64,000 nt of DNA, from contig NZ_CP059162.1 in assembly GCF_013466605.1 (NCBI RefSeq), positions 3,162,001 to 3,226,000 of the forward strand. The letters are read 5' to 3'. This stretch comes from Pseudomonas chlororaphis subsp. aurantiaca (lineage in GTDB: Bacteria > Pseudomonadota > Gammaproteobacteria > Pseudomonadales > Pseudomonadaceae). Shown here one piece after another: positions 8,756-16,682 of this stretch. The position numbers and the translations under genes are program-made. How positions within the stretch are numbered: the stretch's first letter is position 1; each line of letters begins with the position of its first letter. The notes beneath the pieces were generated by a model, which did not search any database, was not told the DNA's origin, and saw nothing but the letters and a program-made list of their open reading frames with translations.

Positions 8756-9256
8756 ATGCAGTCGTTCAAAGTGCGCGAGCTGAGCCATACGGATACTGAA
8801 GCGCTGCTGGCCTTCGAAACCCGGAACCGTGAGTGGTTCGAATCCCATATCGAGGCGCGCGCCCCTGCTTTTTATTCGGTGCAGGGTGTCGCCGAACATA
8901 TCGAAGGCTACCTGGCCGATTTCGCGGCTGGCACCTGGCACCCCTGGGTGATCGAGGATTGCAGCGGAACAATCATCGGCCGCGCCAACCTGAAAAACAT
9001 CGATAGCGCGCAGGGTTCCGCCGAAGTCGGCTATCGGATTGCCCAAAGTGCTTGCGGCCAGGGGCTTGCGACACAGGCGCTGCGGCATCTGATCCAGCAA
9101 GCGCGGACGCGTTGGCAACTGACGCAGCTGGTGGCTTATGTCTACAAGGAAAATCTCGGCTCGACCAAGGTGGTGGAACGCTGCGGGTTCTTGCCGGAGC
9201 CATCCGCAGAAGACGGCAAGGCGGGAGCCGAGTGCCGATTCGTTCTCTCGATCTGA
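8756..9256 (+). CDS. GNAT-family N-acetyltransferase (RimJ/RimL type)
   Basis: 166 residues from ATG 8756, chosen over the GTG at 8750 because AAGGAG at 8742-8747 is spaced 8 bases from the ATG. The acetyl-CoA-binding motif A is visible as AEVGYRIAQSACGQGLATQAL (R/Q-x-x-G-x-A type), with the later KVVERCGF block typical of RimJ/RimL and ribosomal-protein-Ser acetyltransferases. It should transfer an acetyl group from acetyl-CoA to an amine or N-terminus. It is transcribed alone, so the substrate cannot be inferred from context. Confidence 0.83.
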   Translation: MQSFKVRELSHTDTEALLAFETRNREWFESHIEARAPAFYSVQGVAEHIEGYLADFAAGTWHPWVIEDCSGTIIGRANLKNIDSAQGSAEVGYRIAQSACGQGLATQALRHLIQQARTRWQLTQLVAYVYKENLGSTKVVERCGFLPEPSAEDGKAGAECRFVLSI

Positions 9257-9334
9257 TAAGGGTTCTAGCCGTTTACCGCCCTCGCGACTCTGACTGCCTG
9301 CAACCGCCACGTCGCGCCAGCCAATTGCACATCC

Positions 9335-10006
9335 TCACCCGCGCCGCTCGGCCACCAGCAGCAACGACTGCGGCACCGGGCTTTGCGGGTGTTGCGGCTC
9401 CTGCAGGCTGGCCAGCCGCAAGCCGGCCATGTCCAGGGCATTGAGCCAGCTGGACAGGGTGCGGAAGTACCACGGCATGGGTTGCCACTGGCCCTTGAAG
9501 CCGGCGAAGGTCTCTTCGCGCCAGCCGTCCTGATAGTCGCCGGCCGCCGCGCTCCAGGGGTGCAGGGTCTGGATCGCCAGTGCGCCGCCCGGGGCGAGCA
9601 GGGCGTGCATGGCGGCCAGCAGCGGGATGATGTCCTGGTGCAGCAGGGCGAAGTTGGCGCAGATCAGGTCGTAGTCGCGGCCGATGTCCACCTGCGCTTC
9701 CACCAACGCGGCATAGCTGGCCACATGCACCGTTGCCGAGCCCGCGGCGCGCGCGGCCTCGACCAGGGTCGCATCGCCATCCACCCCGACCGCCTCGATG
9801 CCCCGCTGCGCCAGGGCCCGCAACAGCCAGCCTTCGCCGCAGCCCAGGTCTAGCACACGCTGGGGCTGACGGCCCAGCACCGCCAGCAGGATCGCCTGGT
9901 CGGTGACTTCGACGCGGCTTTCGATGGCGCCGCCGCGGATGGCGTCGATCCAGGCCTGGGCGTTGTGCTGCCAGCTGTGCAGCAGGGTGGATTCGGGAGC
10001 AGGCAT
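9335..10006 (-). CDS. Class I SAM-dependent methyltransferase
   Basis: 223 residues. Motif I is VLDLGCGEGWLLRAL, with the acidic motif II VDGDATLVEAARAAG and motif IV DLICANFAL in the expected order of a Rossmann-like methyltransferase. The C-terminus has a short aromatic substrate-cap region (HPWSAAAGDYQDGWREE). Several Pseudomonas small-molecule methyltransferases have this layout, but the acceptor cannot be named. It is convergent with the GNAT gene (gap about 78 bases). Confidence 0.85.
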   Translation of the reverse strand: MPAPESTLLHSWQHNAQAWIDAIRGGAIESRVEVTDQAILLAVLGRQPQRVLDLGCGEGWLLRALAQRGIEAVGVDGDATLVEAARAAGSATVHVASYAALVEAQVDIGRDYDLICANFALLHQDIIPLLAAMHALLAPGGALAIQTLHPWSAAAGDYQDGWREETFAGFKGQWQPMPWYFRTLSSWLNALDMAGLRLASLQEPQHPQSPVPQSLLLVAERRG

Positions 10007-10422
10007 GTGGGTGTCGTCCAGAGTGGGTGGTCGGGTCTGGAGGGTGGCTAGCGCTGACGTTAGCAGGCCGGGCGCCTGTGTCCAATACGCCGGTCTTCTG
10101 TATGTCGAGTCCTACGCCAACCTGGTGGAAGGTGTGGACCTGTGTTGGCTGGTGGGGCTGCTGGTGAGCTGTCCGCTGCATTACTGCCTGGCCACCCGTA
10201 GCCGGGAGGAGTGGGTGAAGGCGGCGCGCTTGGGATTTGTCGACTGATAGAGCGGTTGGGTGAAGCAGGGCGCCTGGGGTGAAGATCCAGGCATCTTGTT
10301 CATGGATACAACGTTTTGCGGGAGATGAAAAACGCCTCTACTTTTTGCCTCGTGCCGATTAGATTTGCCGATTTTCGACAGATGGCGCGATAGCCCCCGC
10401 CCGTATCTCAAGGAGGAGAGTC
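10007..10422. other. Intergenic region upstream of the HNH/ATPase module
   Basis: About 416 bases. An open plus-strand frame to 10247 ends with a hydrophobic stretch (VDLCWLVGLLVSCPLHYCLA) that could be the tail of a broken membrane protein. It lacks a start and overlaps the methyltransferase, so I do not call a gene. From about 10310 the sequence is AT-richer and probably holds the promoter of the 10423 operon. I looked for a reverse-transcriptase gene or an msr/msd-like inverted repeat and saw neither. Confidence 0.4.
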
Positions 10423-12729
10423 ATGCAGTGCTTCGATCGTAGTGCCGTACCACCGCCAAGTCTGTTGCGGAGCCGGGAGGCCAGCACTGACAGGCAGGTG
10501 CTGGTGGAGTATTTTCTGGCCGACAAGACCAAGAGGGCACAGAGTCGGGTGCCGGAATCGCTTGTCGATCTGAATGAAGACTCTGTCCGTCTTGGCCTGA
10601 GCCGGCTGTTTCACGGCAAATGTGCGTTCTGCGAGCGGGCAGCGGTCCCCACGGCCGTCTATCGATTTCGTCCGAGGTCACAGGCAAGCCCATTGAAGCG
10701 AACGCCGGATGCCCACCTGTATTACGTCTGGCTGAGCAGCGCCTGGGAAAATCTCTACGCCATCTGCATGGGCTGCGAGCCCGAGCGAGTGGACTACTTT
10801 CCTGTTCAGGGCAGCCGCTCGCCTTTGCCTTCGGTGCGGCAGATTGAGCTCTATGTACTGGAAAACATAGGACTATGGCACGACTACCCGCTCAAGGAGC
10901 GTCAGGTCCTGCTCGACCCCTGCGAGCAAGTCGACCTGGCCCGTCATCTGTCAGTCGATCTCTCGGGCCAACTCTATGGGCTGAGCGAGCGTGGAGCTGA
11001 AACGATCGAGCATTTCAAGCTCAATCGTCTCCAGGTACTCAAGCAGCGCAAGATCAAGCTGAAGGAGTACTTTGACGAGCTGATCGACAACTGGTTCTTC
11101 CGGTCGGAGGACGAAAAACCGCCGTTCATGCTCTTCGACTTTGCCACGCTGGACTTTGGCGGCTGCTGGTACCTGCTATGCCGGCGTCTCGTCCTGGCGC
11201 TTGCAAAGTCCAAGGTGTCGTCGGCGGAACTTGCTCCTGAGCGTATCGAGGAGACATTGCGAGCACTCTCCCATAGCGCTGACGTCTTCGAATGGAATGG
11301 AGACCTTGAGTCCCGGCTGGCAGAGTCCGTGGTACAACGATTCGCCCCAGCCTCGCAAAGAGTGAAATCCTTGCCCCGTGAATATCCGGCACTGGCATCG
11401 ATTCGCTTTAACAATTTCAAGGGCATCGAGCAGCTTGAACTGCAGATGCCCGCTGTACAGTCGACGCGGATTTCAGGTACGAGGCCAGCTCAACCGGCCC
11501 TGCTGATACTTGGCGAAAATGCCGCTGGAAAAAGCTCCATCCTGGAGGCCACGGCCCTGGTGCTCAGCGGTGACAAGGCCTGCAGCAAATTGCCGATCGA
11601 CATTTCCTCGTTGCCCCTGGACCCCGAACTGCTGGGGGTAGAGCACGCGCCGCGATGCCGCTCAGCGTCCGTGGTCGCGATGTTTCAGGATGGTAGTAAG
11701 CGCGATCTGACCGTCGAGGAGGGGATGTTCTGGCACGACGGCACCCACGTCGTGCCTCCGGTCTTCGCTTACGGCGCATTCCGGCAATACCAGAAGCAGG
11801 TGCGGCGCTACAGCCCGAGCAAATCGATCATCAATCTTTTCGACTCGACAGCCTTGCTGTCCAACCCGGAAAAGTGGCTGCTGGGCCTCAAGCCGGACGA
11901 GTTCAACACCGTGGTGCAAGCCCTGCGGGGCATCCTGTCCATCGAAGGCGCGTTCGACGTCATGGAGCGCGACGAGCAGAACCAGCGATGCCTGATCGTT
12001 ACTGCGGCAGGGGATGACCAGCTGTTGTGCCGGACACCGCTGAGCCTGGCTTCCTCCGGCTATCGTTCGGTACTGGCGATGGCCTGCGACATCATCCAGG
12101 GCTTGATGGATCGGCGTATCAATCCGTATTTCGAAAGCCTGGAAACGGCCCAGGCGGTAGTGCTGATCGACGAAGTGGAAGCGCATCTGCACCCGCGCTG
12201 GAAAATCCAGATCATGCGGGCGCTGCGCCAGGCACTGCCCCAGGTCACCTTTATTGCTAGCACTCATGATCCGCTGTGCCTGCGTGGCATGCAGGACGGT
12301 GAGGTGATCGTCATGCAGCGGGTACCCAGCGAAAAACGCTCCGATATCCAGTGGCCGGTGATGGTCGAGCAACTGGTCCGCTTGCCGGAGGTCAGCCAAC
12401 TGACTGTCGAGCAGTTGCTCACCTCGGACTTTTTCAGCCTGACCTCCACTGACCAGCCAGATACCGAGCGTGAATTGGCTCACCTGGCCGATCTGCTGAG
12501 TGCCCGGGGAAGAGGGGAATTGCTGGCGCCGCCACAGCAGGAAAGGCTGCGTAGCCTTGAGCGCAATATCAGCGCTGCCTTGCCGGTCGGCTCCACCGAG
12601 GTACAACGGCTGGTACAGGAGGCTGTTGTCGAGTACCTGGATAATCGGCGGCGGGTATCGACGCACAAGCTCGGGCAACTGCGGGTCGAGGCCAAGCAGC
12701 GCATCCTCGGCATTCTGGAGGGGCTCTGA
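10423..12729 (+). CDS. AAA/SMC-like ATPase with an N-terminal degenerate HNH-family domain (PtuA-like)
   Basis: 768 residues, with AGGAGGAG just before the ATG. Residues 60-240 form a domain that parallels the separate HNH protein encoded next: FHGKCAFCE (Cys67, Cys70), AWENLYAICMGC (Cys115, Cys118), then LLDPC and a LNRLQ segment. The D-x-E-H metal/catalytic patch is replaced by AVYRFRP and the Asn after the last Cys by Glu. Residues 322-640 are an ABC/AAA ATPase: Walker A GENAAGKSS (364-372), signature SSGYRS (544-549), Walker B VVLIDEVEAHLHP (579-591) and the switch STHDP (613-617). Such OLD/RecF-like ATPases sense or load onto nucleic acid. The pairing with an HNH nuclease 3 bases downstream is as in Septu (PtuAB) and retron effectors; the role in phage defence is inferred. 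Confidence 0.8.
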   Translation: MQCFDRSAVPPPSLLRSREASTDRQVLVEYFLADKTKRAQSRVPESLVDLNEDSVRLGLSRLFHGKCAFCERAAVPTAVYRFRPRSQASPLKRTPDAHLYYVWLSSAWENLYAICMGCEPERVDYFPVQGSRSPLPSVRQIELYVLENIGLWHDYPLKERQVLLDPCEQVDLARHLSVDLSGQLYGLSERGAETIEHFKLNRLQVLKQRKIKLKEYFDELIDNWFFRSEDEKPPFMLFDFATLDFGGCWYLLCRRLVLALAKSKVSSAELAPERIEETLRALSHSADVFEWNGDLESRLAESVVQRFAPASQRVKSLPREYPALASIRFNNFKGIEQLELQMPAVQSTRISGTRPAQPALLILGENAAGKSSILEATALVLSGDKACSKLPIDISSLPLDPELLGVEHAPRCRSASVVAMFQDGSKRDLTVEEGMFWHDGTHVVPPVFAYGAFRQYQKQVRRYSPSKSIINLFDSTALLSNPEKWLLGLKPDEFNTVVQALRGILSIEGAFDVMERDEQNQRCLIVTAAGDDQLLCRTPLSLASSGYRSVLAMACDIIQGLMDRRINPYFESLETAQAVVLIDEVEAHLHPRWKIQIMRALRQALPQVTFIASTHDPLCLRGMQDGEVIVMQRVPSEKRSDIQWPVMVEQLVRLPEVSQLTVEQLLTSDFFSLTSTDQPDTERELAHLADLLSARGRGELLAPPQQERLRSLERNISAALPVGSTEVQRLVQEAVVEYLDNRRRVSTHKLGQLRVEAKQRILGILEGL

Positions 12730-12732
12730 AGC

Positions 12733-13767
12733 ATGCGCGCCGTCAGTCGTGAGAGCGTGGTCGTTCCCGATGTTATGTCGGGAGACGAGTCGCCGGCGAA
12801 CAAGGAACTGCAGAAATTCCAGGACTACTTCAATGCGCCAGCGGGGGCGTTGCCAGCCTTTGCCGTCTACAGGTCAGACAGCGTCAAGAAGCAATTGCAT
12901 GAGTTGTTCCATGGCAAATGTGCCTACTGCGAGAGCTTCTACTATGGCAGTGCGCCGGTGGATATCGAACACTACCGACCCAAGGGGCGGGTATACGAGG
13001 AGCCGGACCATCCCGGCTACTGGTGGATCGCCATGGACTGGGAAAACCTGTTGCCTAGCTGTATCCATTGCAACCGACGCAGCGGGCAGGTGACGCCCAG
13101 GCTTTCCGCCAGCCTGGTCAGCCTGGTCAATGAAGGAAAGGCGTTCAGTCGTTCCAGTGTGATGCAGACTGGCAAGCAGGACAGCTTTCCGATCCTCGGC
13201 CAGCGAGCGGCGGTGGGAGTCCGGGACTTTAGCGCTGAACAGGCGTTGCTGCTGGATCCGTGTCGGGATCAGCCGCAGGAGCACCTGCGGTTTCATGTCG
13301 ATAGCGGCAATCTGATCGGCCTGGTGCTACCCAGTTCCCATGACAGCGGTGGCCTGGCCTTGGCTGGCGGTGTGGCGGGGATCAGGCCGGAACTGCAATC
13401 GGTCATCGAGCAGGCCCTGGCCGATGGGCTGAGCCTCAGGGGCGCGGTGTCGATCCATGTCTATGGGTTGAACCGGCTCGGGCTGGTGCAAGAGCGCACG
13501 CGCGTACTGCGTCAGTTGGAGTTCCTGGAAATGCTCACGGTGGAAATGGGTTTGATGGCCCAGGAGTTGGACCCTGACCCGGATATCCCGATGGCCGACG
13601 GGCCTGATCGGGACAGCAGGTTGCGCGACAAGCGTATCGCCAAGCGCTTGCGCTTTCTTCAGGAGCAGATTCTGGGGCAGATGAAAGCGCTGGCCAGCCC
13701 CGAAGCGCCGTATTCGGCCATGGTCCGGGAGTGGGTCGAGGGCTTCAAGGCGCGCCTGTTGGCCTGA
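12733..13767 (+). CDS. HNH endonuclease (PtuB-like/retron-associated HNH family)
   Basis: 344 residues. The zinc-knuckle HNH core is intact: FHGKCAYCE (Cys63, Cys66), VDIEHYRPKG (Asp77, Glu79, His80), MDWENLLPSCIHCN (Asn105, Cys110, Cys113, Asn114). The pattern HGKCAYCE...IEHYRPK...WENL...C..CN is that of the HNH proteins found with retrons and Septu ATPases. After the core comes LLDPC...GNLIGL and a GLNRL segment shared with the ATPase N-terminus. It starts 3 bases after the ATPase stop (short SD-like GGGGCTCTGAAGC before it), so the two are co-translated. Predicted to cut DNA or RNA when released by the ATPase. The cytosolic location follows from the lack of signal or membrane segments. Confidence 0.82.
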   Translation: MRAVSRESVVVPDVMSGDESPANKELQKFQDYFNAPAGALPAFAVYRSDSVKKQLHELFHGKCAYCESFYYGSAPVDIEHYRPKGRVYEEPDHPGYWWIAMDWENLLPSCIHCNRRSGQVTPRLSASLVSLVNEGKAFSRSSVMQTGKQDSFPILGQRAAVGVRDFSAEQALLLDPCRDQPQEHLRFHVDSGNLIGLVLPSSHDSGGLALAGGVAGIRPELQSVIEQALADGLSLRGAVSIHVYGLNRLGLVQERTRVLRQLEFLEMLTVEMGLMAQELDPDPDIPMADGPDRDSRLRDKRIAKRLRFLQEQILGQMKALASPEAPYSAMVREWVEGFKARLLA

Positions 13768-13792
13768 TCAGGGTGTCGCCGCTCAGGCCCTC

Positions 13793-14776
13793 CTACGGCG
13801 TTCGCATCCGGTCCTCGTCAGACGATTTGTTGCGACTCACGAACAGGCTCAACAGCACCGAAACCAGAATGATCCCGCCGACGACGGCCAGCGACCATTC
13901 CACCGGCATGTGCAGCCACGGCATCAGCGTCATCTTGGTGCCGATGAACACCAGCACGATCGCCAGCCCGTACTTGAGCAGATGGAAGCGGTCGGCCATG
14001 TCGGCCAGCAGGAAGTACAGGGCACGCAGGCCCATGATCGCGAAGATGTTCGAGGTGAACACAATGAACGGGTCGGTGGTGATGGCGAAGATCGCCGGGA
14101 TGCTGTCGACCGCGAACATCAGGTCGCTGGCCTCGATCAGCACCAGCACCAGGAACATCGGCGTGGCCCAGCGCTGGCCGTTTTGCAGCACAAAGAAGTG
14201 CTCGTCATGAAACCTTTTGGTAATGCGCAGATGGCCTTGTACCCAGCGTAACAAGGGGTTCCTGGCGAGGTCGGGCTGCTGGTGGGCGAATAGCAGCATC
14301 TTGATCCCGGTGATGATCAGGAACACACCGAACGCATACAGCAGCCACGCGAACTGCGACACCAGCCACACGCCGGCGAAAATCATCGCCCCGCGCATCA
14401 CGATCGCCCCGAGCACCCCGTACAGCAACACTCGGCGCTGCAACTCCGGCGGCACGGCAAAGTAGCCGAAAATCATCACGAAGATGAACATGTTGTCGAT
14501 CGACAGCGACTGCTCGATCAGATAGCCGGTAAGGAATTCCAGGGTCTTGTGTCGTGCGATCTCAGGCCCGAACTCGGCCTCTAGGTACCACCAGAGCAAC
14601 CCCGCGAAGACCATCGCCAGCGTGGACCAGGCAATCACCCAGCACGATGCCTCGCGCACCGATACACGGTGTGCCTTGCGCCCGCCGAGGACAAACAGGT
14701 CCACGGCCAGCATGGCAAGAACGAAGGCGATGAAGGCGAACCACATCCAGGGTTCGCCGATGTGCAGGGACTGCAT
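13793..14776 (-). CDS. TerC-family integral membrane protein (Alx-like)
   Basis: 327 residues with about nine hydrophobic helices. The family hallmarks are visible: a helix containing EQSLSIDNMFIFVMIFGYF and, in the second half, IEASDLMFAVDSIPAIFAIT, the pair of acid-containing TM segments (SxDN and DxxFAxDSxP). TerC/Alx proteins export manganese or calcium or help metal loading of exported proteins. Upstream (14777-14880) I looked for a yybP-ykoY manganese riboswitch and did not see its conserved GGGGAG core. The gene is convergent with the HNH gene (25-base gap), so it is not part of that operon. GGGAG precedes the ATG at 14776. Confidence 0.9.
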   Translation of the reverse strand: MQSLHIGEPWMWFAFIAFVLAMLAVDLFVLGGRKAHRVSVREASCWVIAWSTLAMVFAGLLWWYLEAEFGPEIARHKTLEFLTGYLIEQSLSIDNMFIFVMIFGYFAVPPELQRRVLLYGVLGAIVMRGAMIFAGVWLVSQFAWLLYAFGVFLIITGIKMLLFAHQQPDLARNPLLRWVQGHLRITKRFHDEHFFVLQNGQRWATPMFLVLVLIEASDLMFAVDSIPAIFAITTDPFIVFTSNIFAIMGLRALYFLLADMADRFHLLKYGLAIVLVFIGTKMTLMPWLHMPVEWSLAVVGGIILVSVLLSLFVSRNKSSDEDRMRTP

Positions 14777-15079
14777 GCCGTTCTCCCGGTCTGGGCTTGT
14801 GCTGGCACCAACGGTTCATGCTAGCGGCGAGATTGCCGTGAAGAAAAATCGATTATTCCTGAGCAGTGATTCGTTATTTACGAAGTGTCGCTGAGGCTTA
14901 TGTTCTGGCTTATTCGATAAAGGTATTTAAAAATTTATCTTATAGTTCTTTATGCTATATGTCCGGTCAGCTGGATCCATTCTTAAAACAGAATCGATGA
15001 TCGCCACCGTCCGCCGCACGGATCGCTCGTCTGCATGCCAGGCGTTGTTCGCCCTGGTTTTAGCGTCAAGGAGAGCGGT
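14777..15079. other. AT-rich divergent promoter region between terC and the TonB scar
   Basis: About 300 bases, strongly AT-rich at 14845-14955, in contrast to the flanking genes. No open frame shows coding character. The run at 14915-14955 (GATAAAGGTATTTAAAAATT) looks like an activator/promoter region for the former TonB-receptor gene. Sulphur-starvation TonB/monooxygenase loci often have CysB-controlled promoters of such composition, but I cannot place a site. Confidence 0.4.
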
Positions 15080-15800
15080 ATGGGGGGCTACACAAAACAC
15101 CTTCTGTCCACGGCGATCGTCTCGGCCAATGTGCTGGGCGCCGTGCTCTGGAGTGGCGGCGCAGGGGCCGCGCAGGCCACGGAAGACAGCGACACGTCGG
15201 CCCGGCTGGATACGCTGATCGTCACCGGCACCCGGGCCCAGGAACGCACCGCCAGCGCTTCGCTGTCACCCATCGATGTGATTTCTGGCGAGAGCCTGCG
15301 CAGTTCCGGTTCCAGCGAACTGGCCACGGTGCTGGCGAAGTTGATCCCGTCGATCAACTTCCCGCGCCCGAGCCTGGTGGACGGCGCCGAGCTGACCCGC
15401 CCGGCGCAGTTGCGCGGGTTGTCGCCGGACCAGGTGCTGGTGAACGGCAAGCGCCGGCACACCTGGGCCTTCGTCAACCTCGGCGGCGCAGTGGGGCGCG
15501 GCTCGGCACCGGCGGACCTGAACGCGATCCCGCTGTCGGCCATCGACCATATCGAGGTGCTGCGCGATGGCGCCTCGGCGCGTTATGGCTCGGATGCCAT
15601 CGTCGGGGTGATCAACATCATCCTGAAAAGCGCCGACCACGGCGGCTCGATATCCACCAAGTACGGGCAGTACAAGAAGGGCGACGGCATTCAGCGCCAG
15701 GTCGCCGGCAACAGCGGTTTTGCCCTGGGGACAACGGCTTTGTCAGCCTCTCCGGCGAGGGTGCGAACAACGACTACACCGACCGCGCCGGTTTTCCTGG
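15080..15800 (+). pseudogene. TonB-dependent receptor, truncated and frameshifted
   Basis: From ATG 15080 the frame encodes a signal peptide (MGGYTKHLLSTAIVSANVLG...) and the receptor plug. It contains the TonB-box-like LDTLIVTGTRAQERT, LRGLSPDQVLVNGKRRH, and IDHIEVLRDGASARYGSDAIVGVINI. At about 15730 the frame slips: adding one base to the G run restores GDNGFVSLSGEGANNDYTDRAG in the next frame, as expected at the start of the barrel. Around 15797 the receptor sequence stops and turns into the end of a different protein. The gene has therefore lost its whole beta-barrel (normally 500+ residues) and cannot be functional. Confidence 0.75.
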
Positions 15801-15941
15801 TTGCCGGGCGGCCTCGACGACTTCGTCGCCAAGGTCATTCCCGAATTGCAGGAGAGGGGGATTTTCCGTCGCGAATACGAGGGTGCCGCCTTGCGTGAAA
15901 ACCTCGGGTTGCCGCGGCCGGCGAACCGGTTTTTTGCCTAG
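15800..15941 (+). pseudogene. C-terminal remnant of an LLM-class FMN-dependent monooxygenase
   Basis: In the third frame, the last 46 or so codons read LPGGLDDFVAKVIPELQERG, then FRREYEGAALRENLGLPRP and a stop. This is the highly conserved end of NtaA/SnaA/DszA-type flavin monooxygenases (about 450 residues when complete). Everything upstream of this tail is missing. The remnant joins directly to the broken TonB receptor, showing one deletion that removed the receptor barrel and most of the monooxygenase. TonB receptor plus LLM monooxygenase pairs are usual in organosulphur-scavenging loci. Confidence 0.75.
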
Positions 15942-16061
15942 GGATTGCCCATCGATACCGGGTGCTGACCCGGCAAGCGTTTCAACCTGTACTGACAGAT
16001 GGCCCCACAGTCGAGAAAAGCGTTGGCCGGCAACCGCACGGCCTCGTTCCAGGGGGAGGGC

Positions 16062-16082
16062 GCCTGTCCCATCGCGACAGGC
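16062..16082. terminator. Possible stem-loop after the monooxygenase remnant
   Basis: GCCTGTC and GACAGGC form a 7-bp stem with a 7-base loop. There is only a weak pyrimidine run after it (CCTT), so it may be a transcript end of the old monooxygenase locus or incidental. Confidence 0.3.
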
Positions 16083-16119
16083 CCTTCATGTATAGGTTGC
16101 AACCCGCGATGACACGGAT

Positions 16120-16138
16120 GACAATGCGAGTCATTATC
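16120..16138. promoter_or_regulatory. Fur box upstream of the fecI-like gene
   Basis: The 19 bases at this position (GACAATGCGAGTCATTATC) match the classical Fur consensus at 15 of 19 places and keep the TCATTATC half exactly. It lies 22 bases before the sigma-factor ATG, so iron-loaded Fur should repress the sigma/anti-sigma operon. Base matches are seen; repression is inferred from the family. Confidence 0.75.
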
Positions 16139-16160
16139 AGTCGCGAATTATTCCATCGTC

Positions 16161-16682
16161 ATGCCCGCCAACGACCTGTCCTTACGCAGCGCTGTCAACG
16201 ATCTGTATTGTGACCACCACGGCTGGCTCCAGGGCTGGCTGCGCAAGCGCCTGGGCAATGCCTTCGATGCCGCGGACCTGACCCAGGACACCTTCGTCCG
16301 GGTGATCAAGGCCCGCTCCGCGCTGGACATTCGCGAGCCGCGCTCGTACCTGTCGATGATTGCCAAGGGGCTGCTGATCGACCTGTTTCGCCGGCGCTCG
16401 CTGGAGCAGTCCTACCTCGAAGTGCTGGCCGCCATGCCCGAAGCCCTGCAGCCATCGCCGGAGGAGCAGGCGATGCTGTTCCAGGCGCTGATGGAAATCG
16501 ACCGCCTGCTGCAAGGGCTGGGGCCGCGGGTCAAGCAGACCTTCATCCTGTCGCAGTTCAATGGCCTGACCTACCCGCAAATCGCCGAGCAGCTGGGCGT
16601 CAGCGTGCGCACGGTGAACAACCACATGGCCAAGGCCATGGAGCATTGCTGCCTGATGCAGATCCAGTTGCAACTCGCATGA
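16161..16682 (+). CDS. ECF sigma factor, FecI type
   Basis: 173 residues. Region 2 is visible around residues 10-75 (DLTQDTFVRVIKAR at about 36-49), and region 4 near the end has the HTH YPQIAEQLGVSVRTVNNHM. No membrane segment. FecI-type factors direct RNA polymerase to a nearby TonB-receptor promoter when the receptor signals that ferric siderophore is bound. A Fur box lies just upstream (16120-16138), and the fecR gene overlaps its stop by 4 bases, then the receptor follows. This is the standard cell-surface-signalling trio of Pseudomonas. Confidence 0.92.
   Translation: MPANDLSLRSAVNDLYCDHHGWLQGWLRKRLGNAFDAADLTQDTFVRVIKARSALDIREPRSYLSMIAKGLLIDLFRRRSLEQSYLEVLAAMPEALQPSPEEQAMLFQALMEIDRLLQGLGPRVKQTFILSQFNGLTYPQIAEQLGVSVRTVNNHMAKAMEHCCLMQIQLQLA

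Noticed and set aside
10007..10422. Retron (reverse transcriptase and msr/msd) upstream of the HNH/ATPase pair
   Set aside because: No RT coding text on either strand and no long inverted repeat typical of msr/msd; the pair appears to stand alone.
14777..15079. yybP-ykoY manganese riboswitch for terC
   Set aside because: The conserved GGGGAG and the second conserved loop are not found before the terC start; the region is AT-rich but without the motif.
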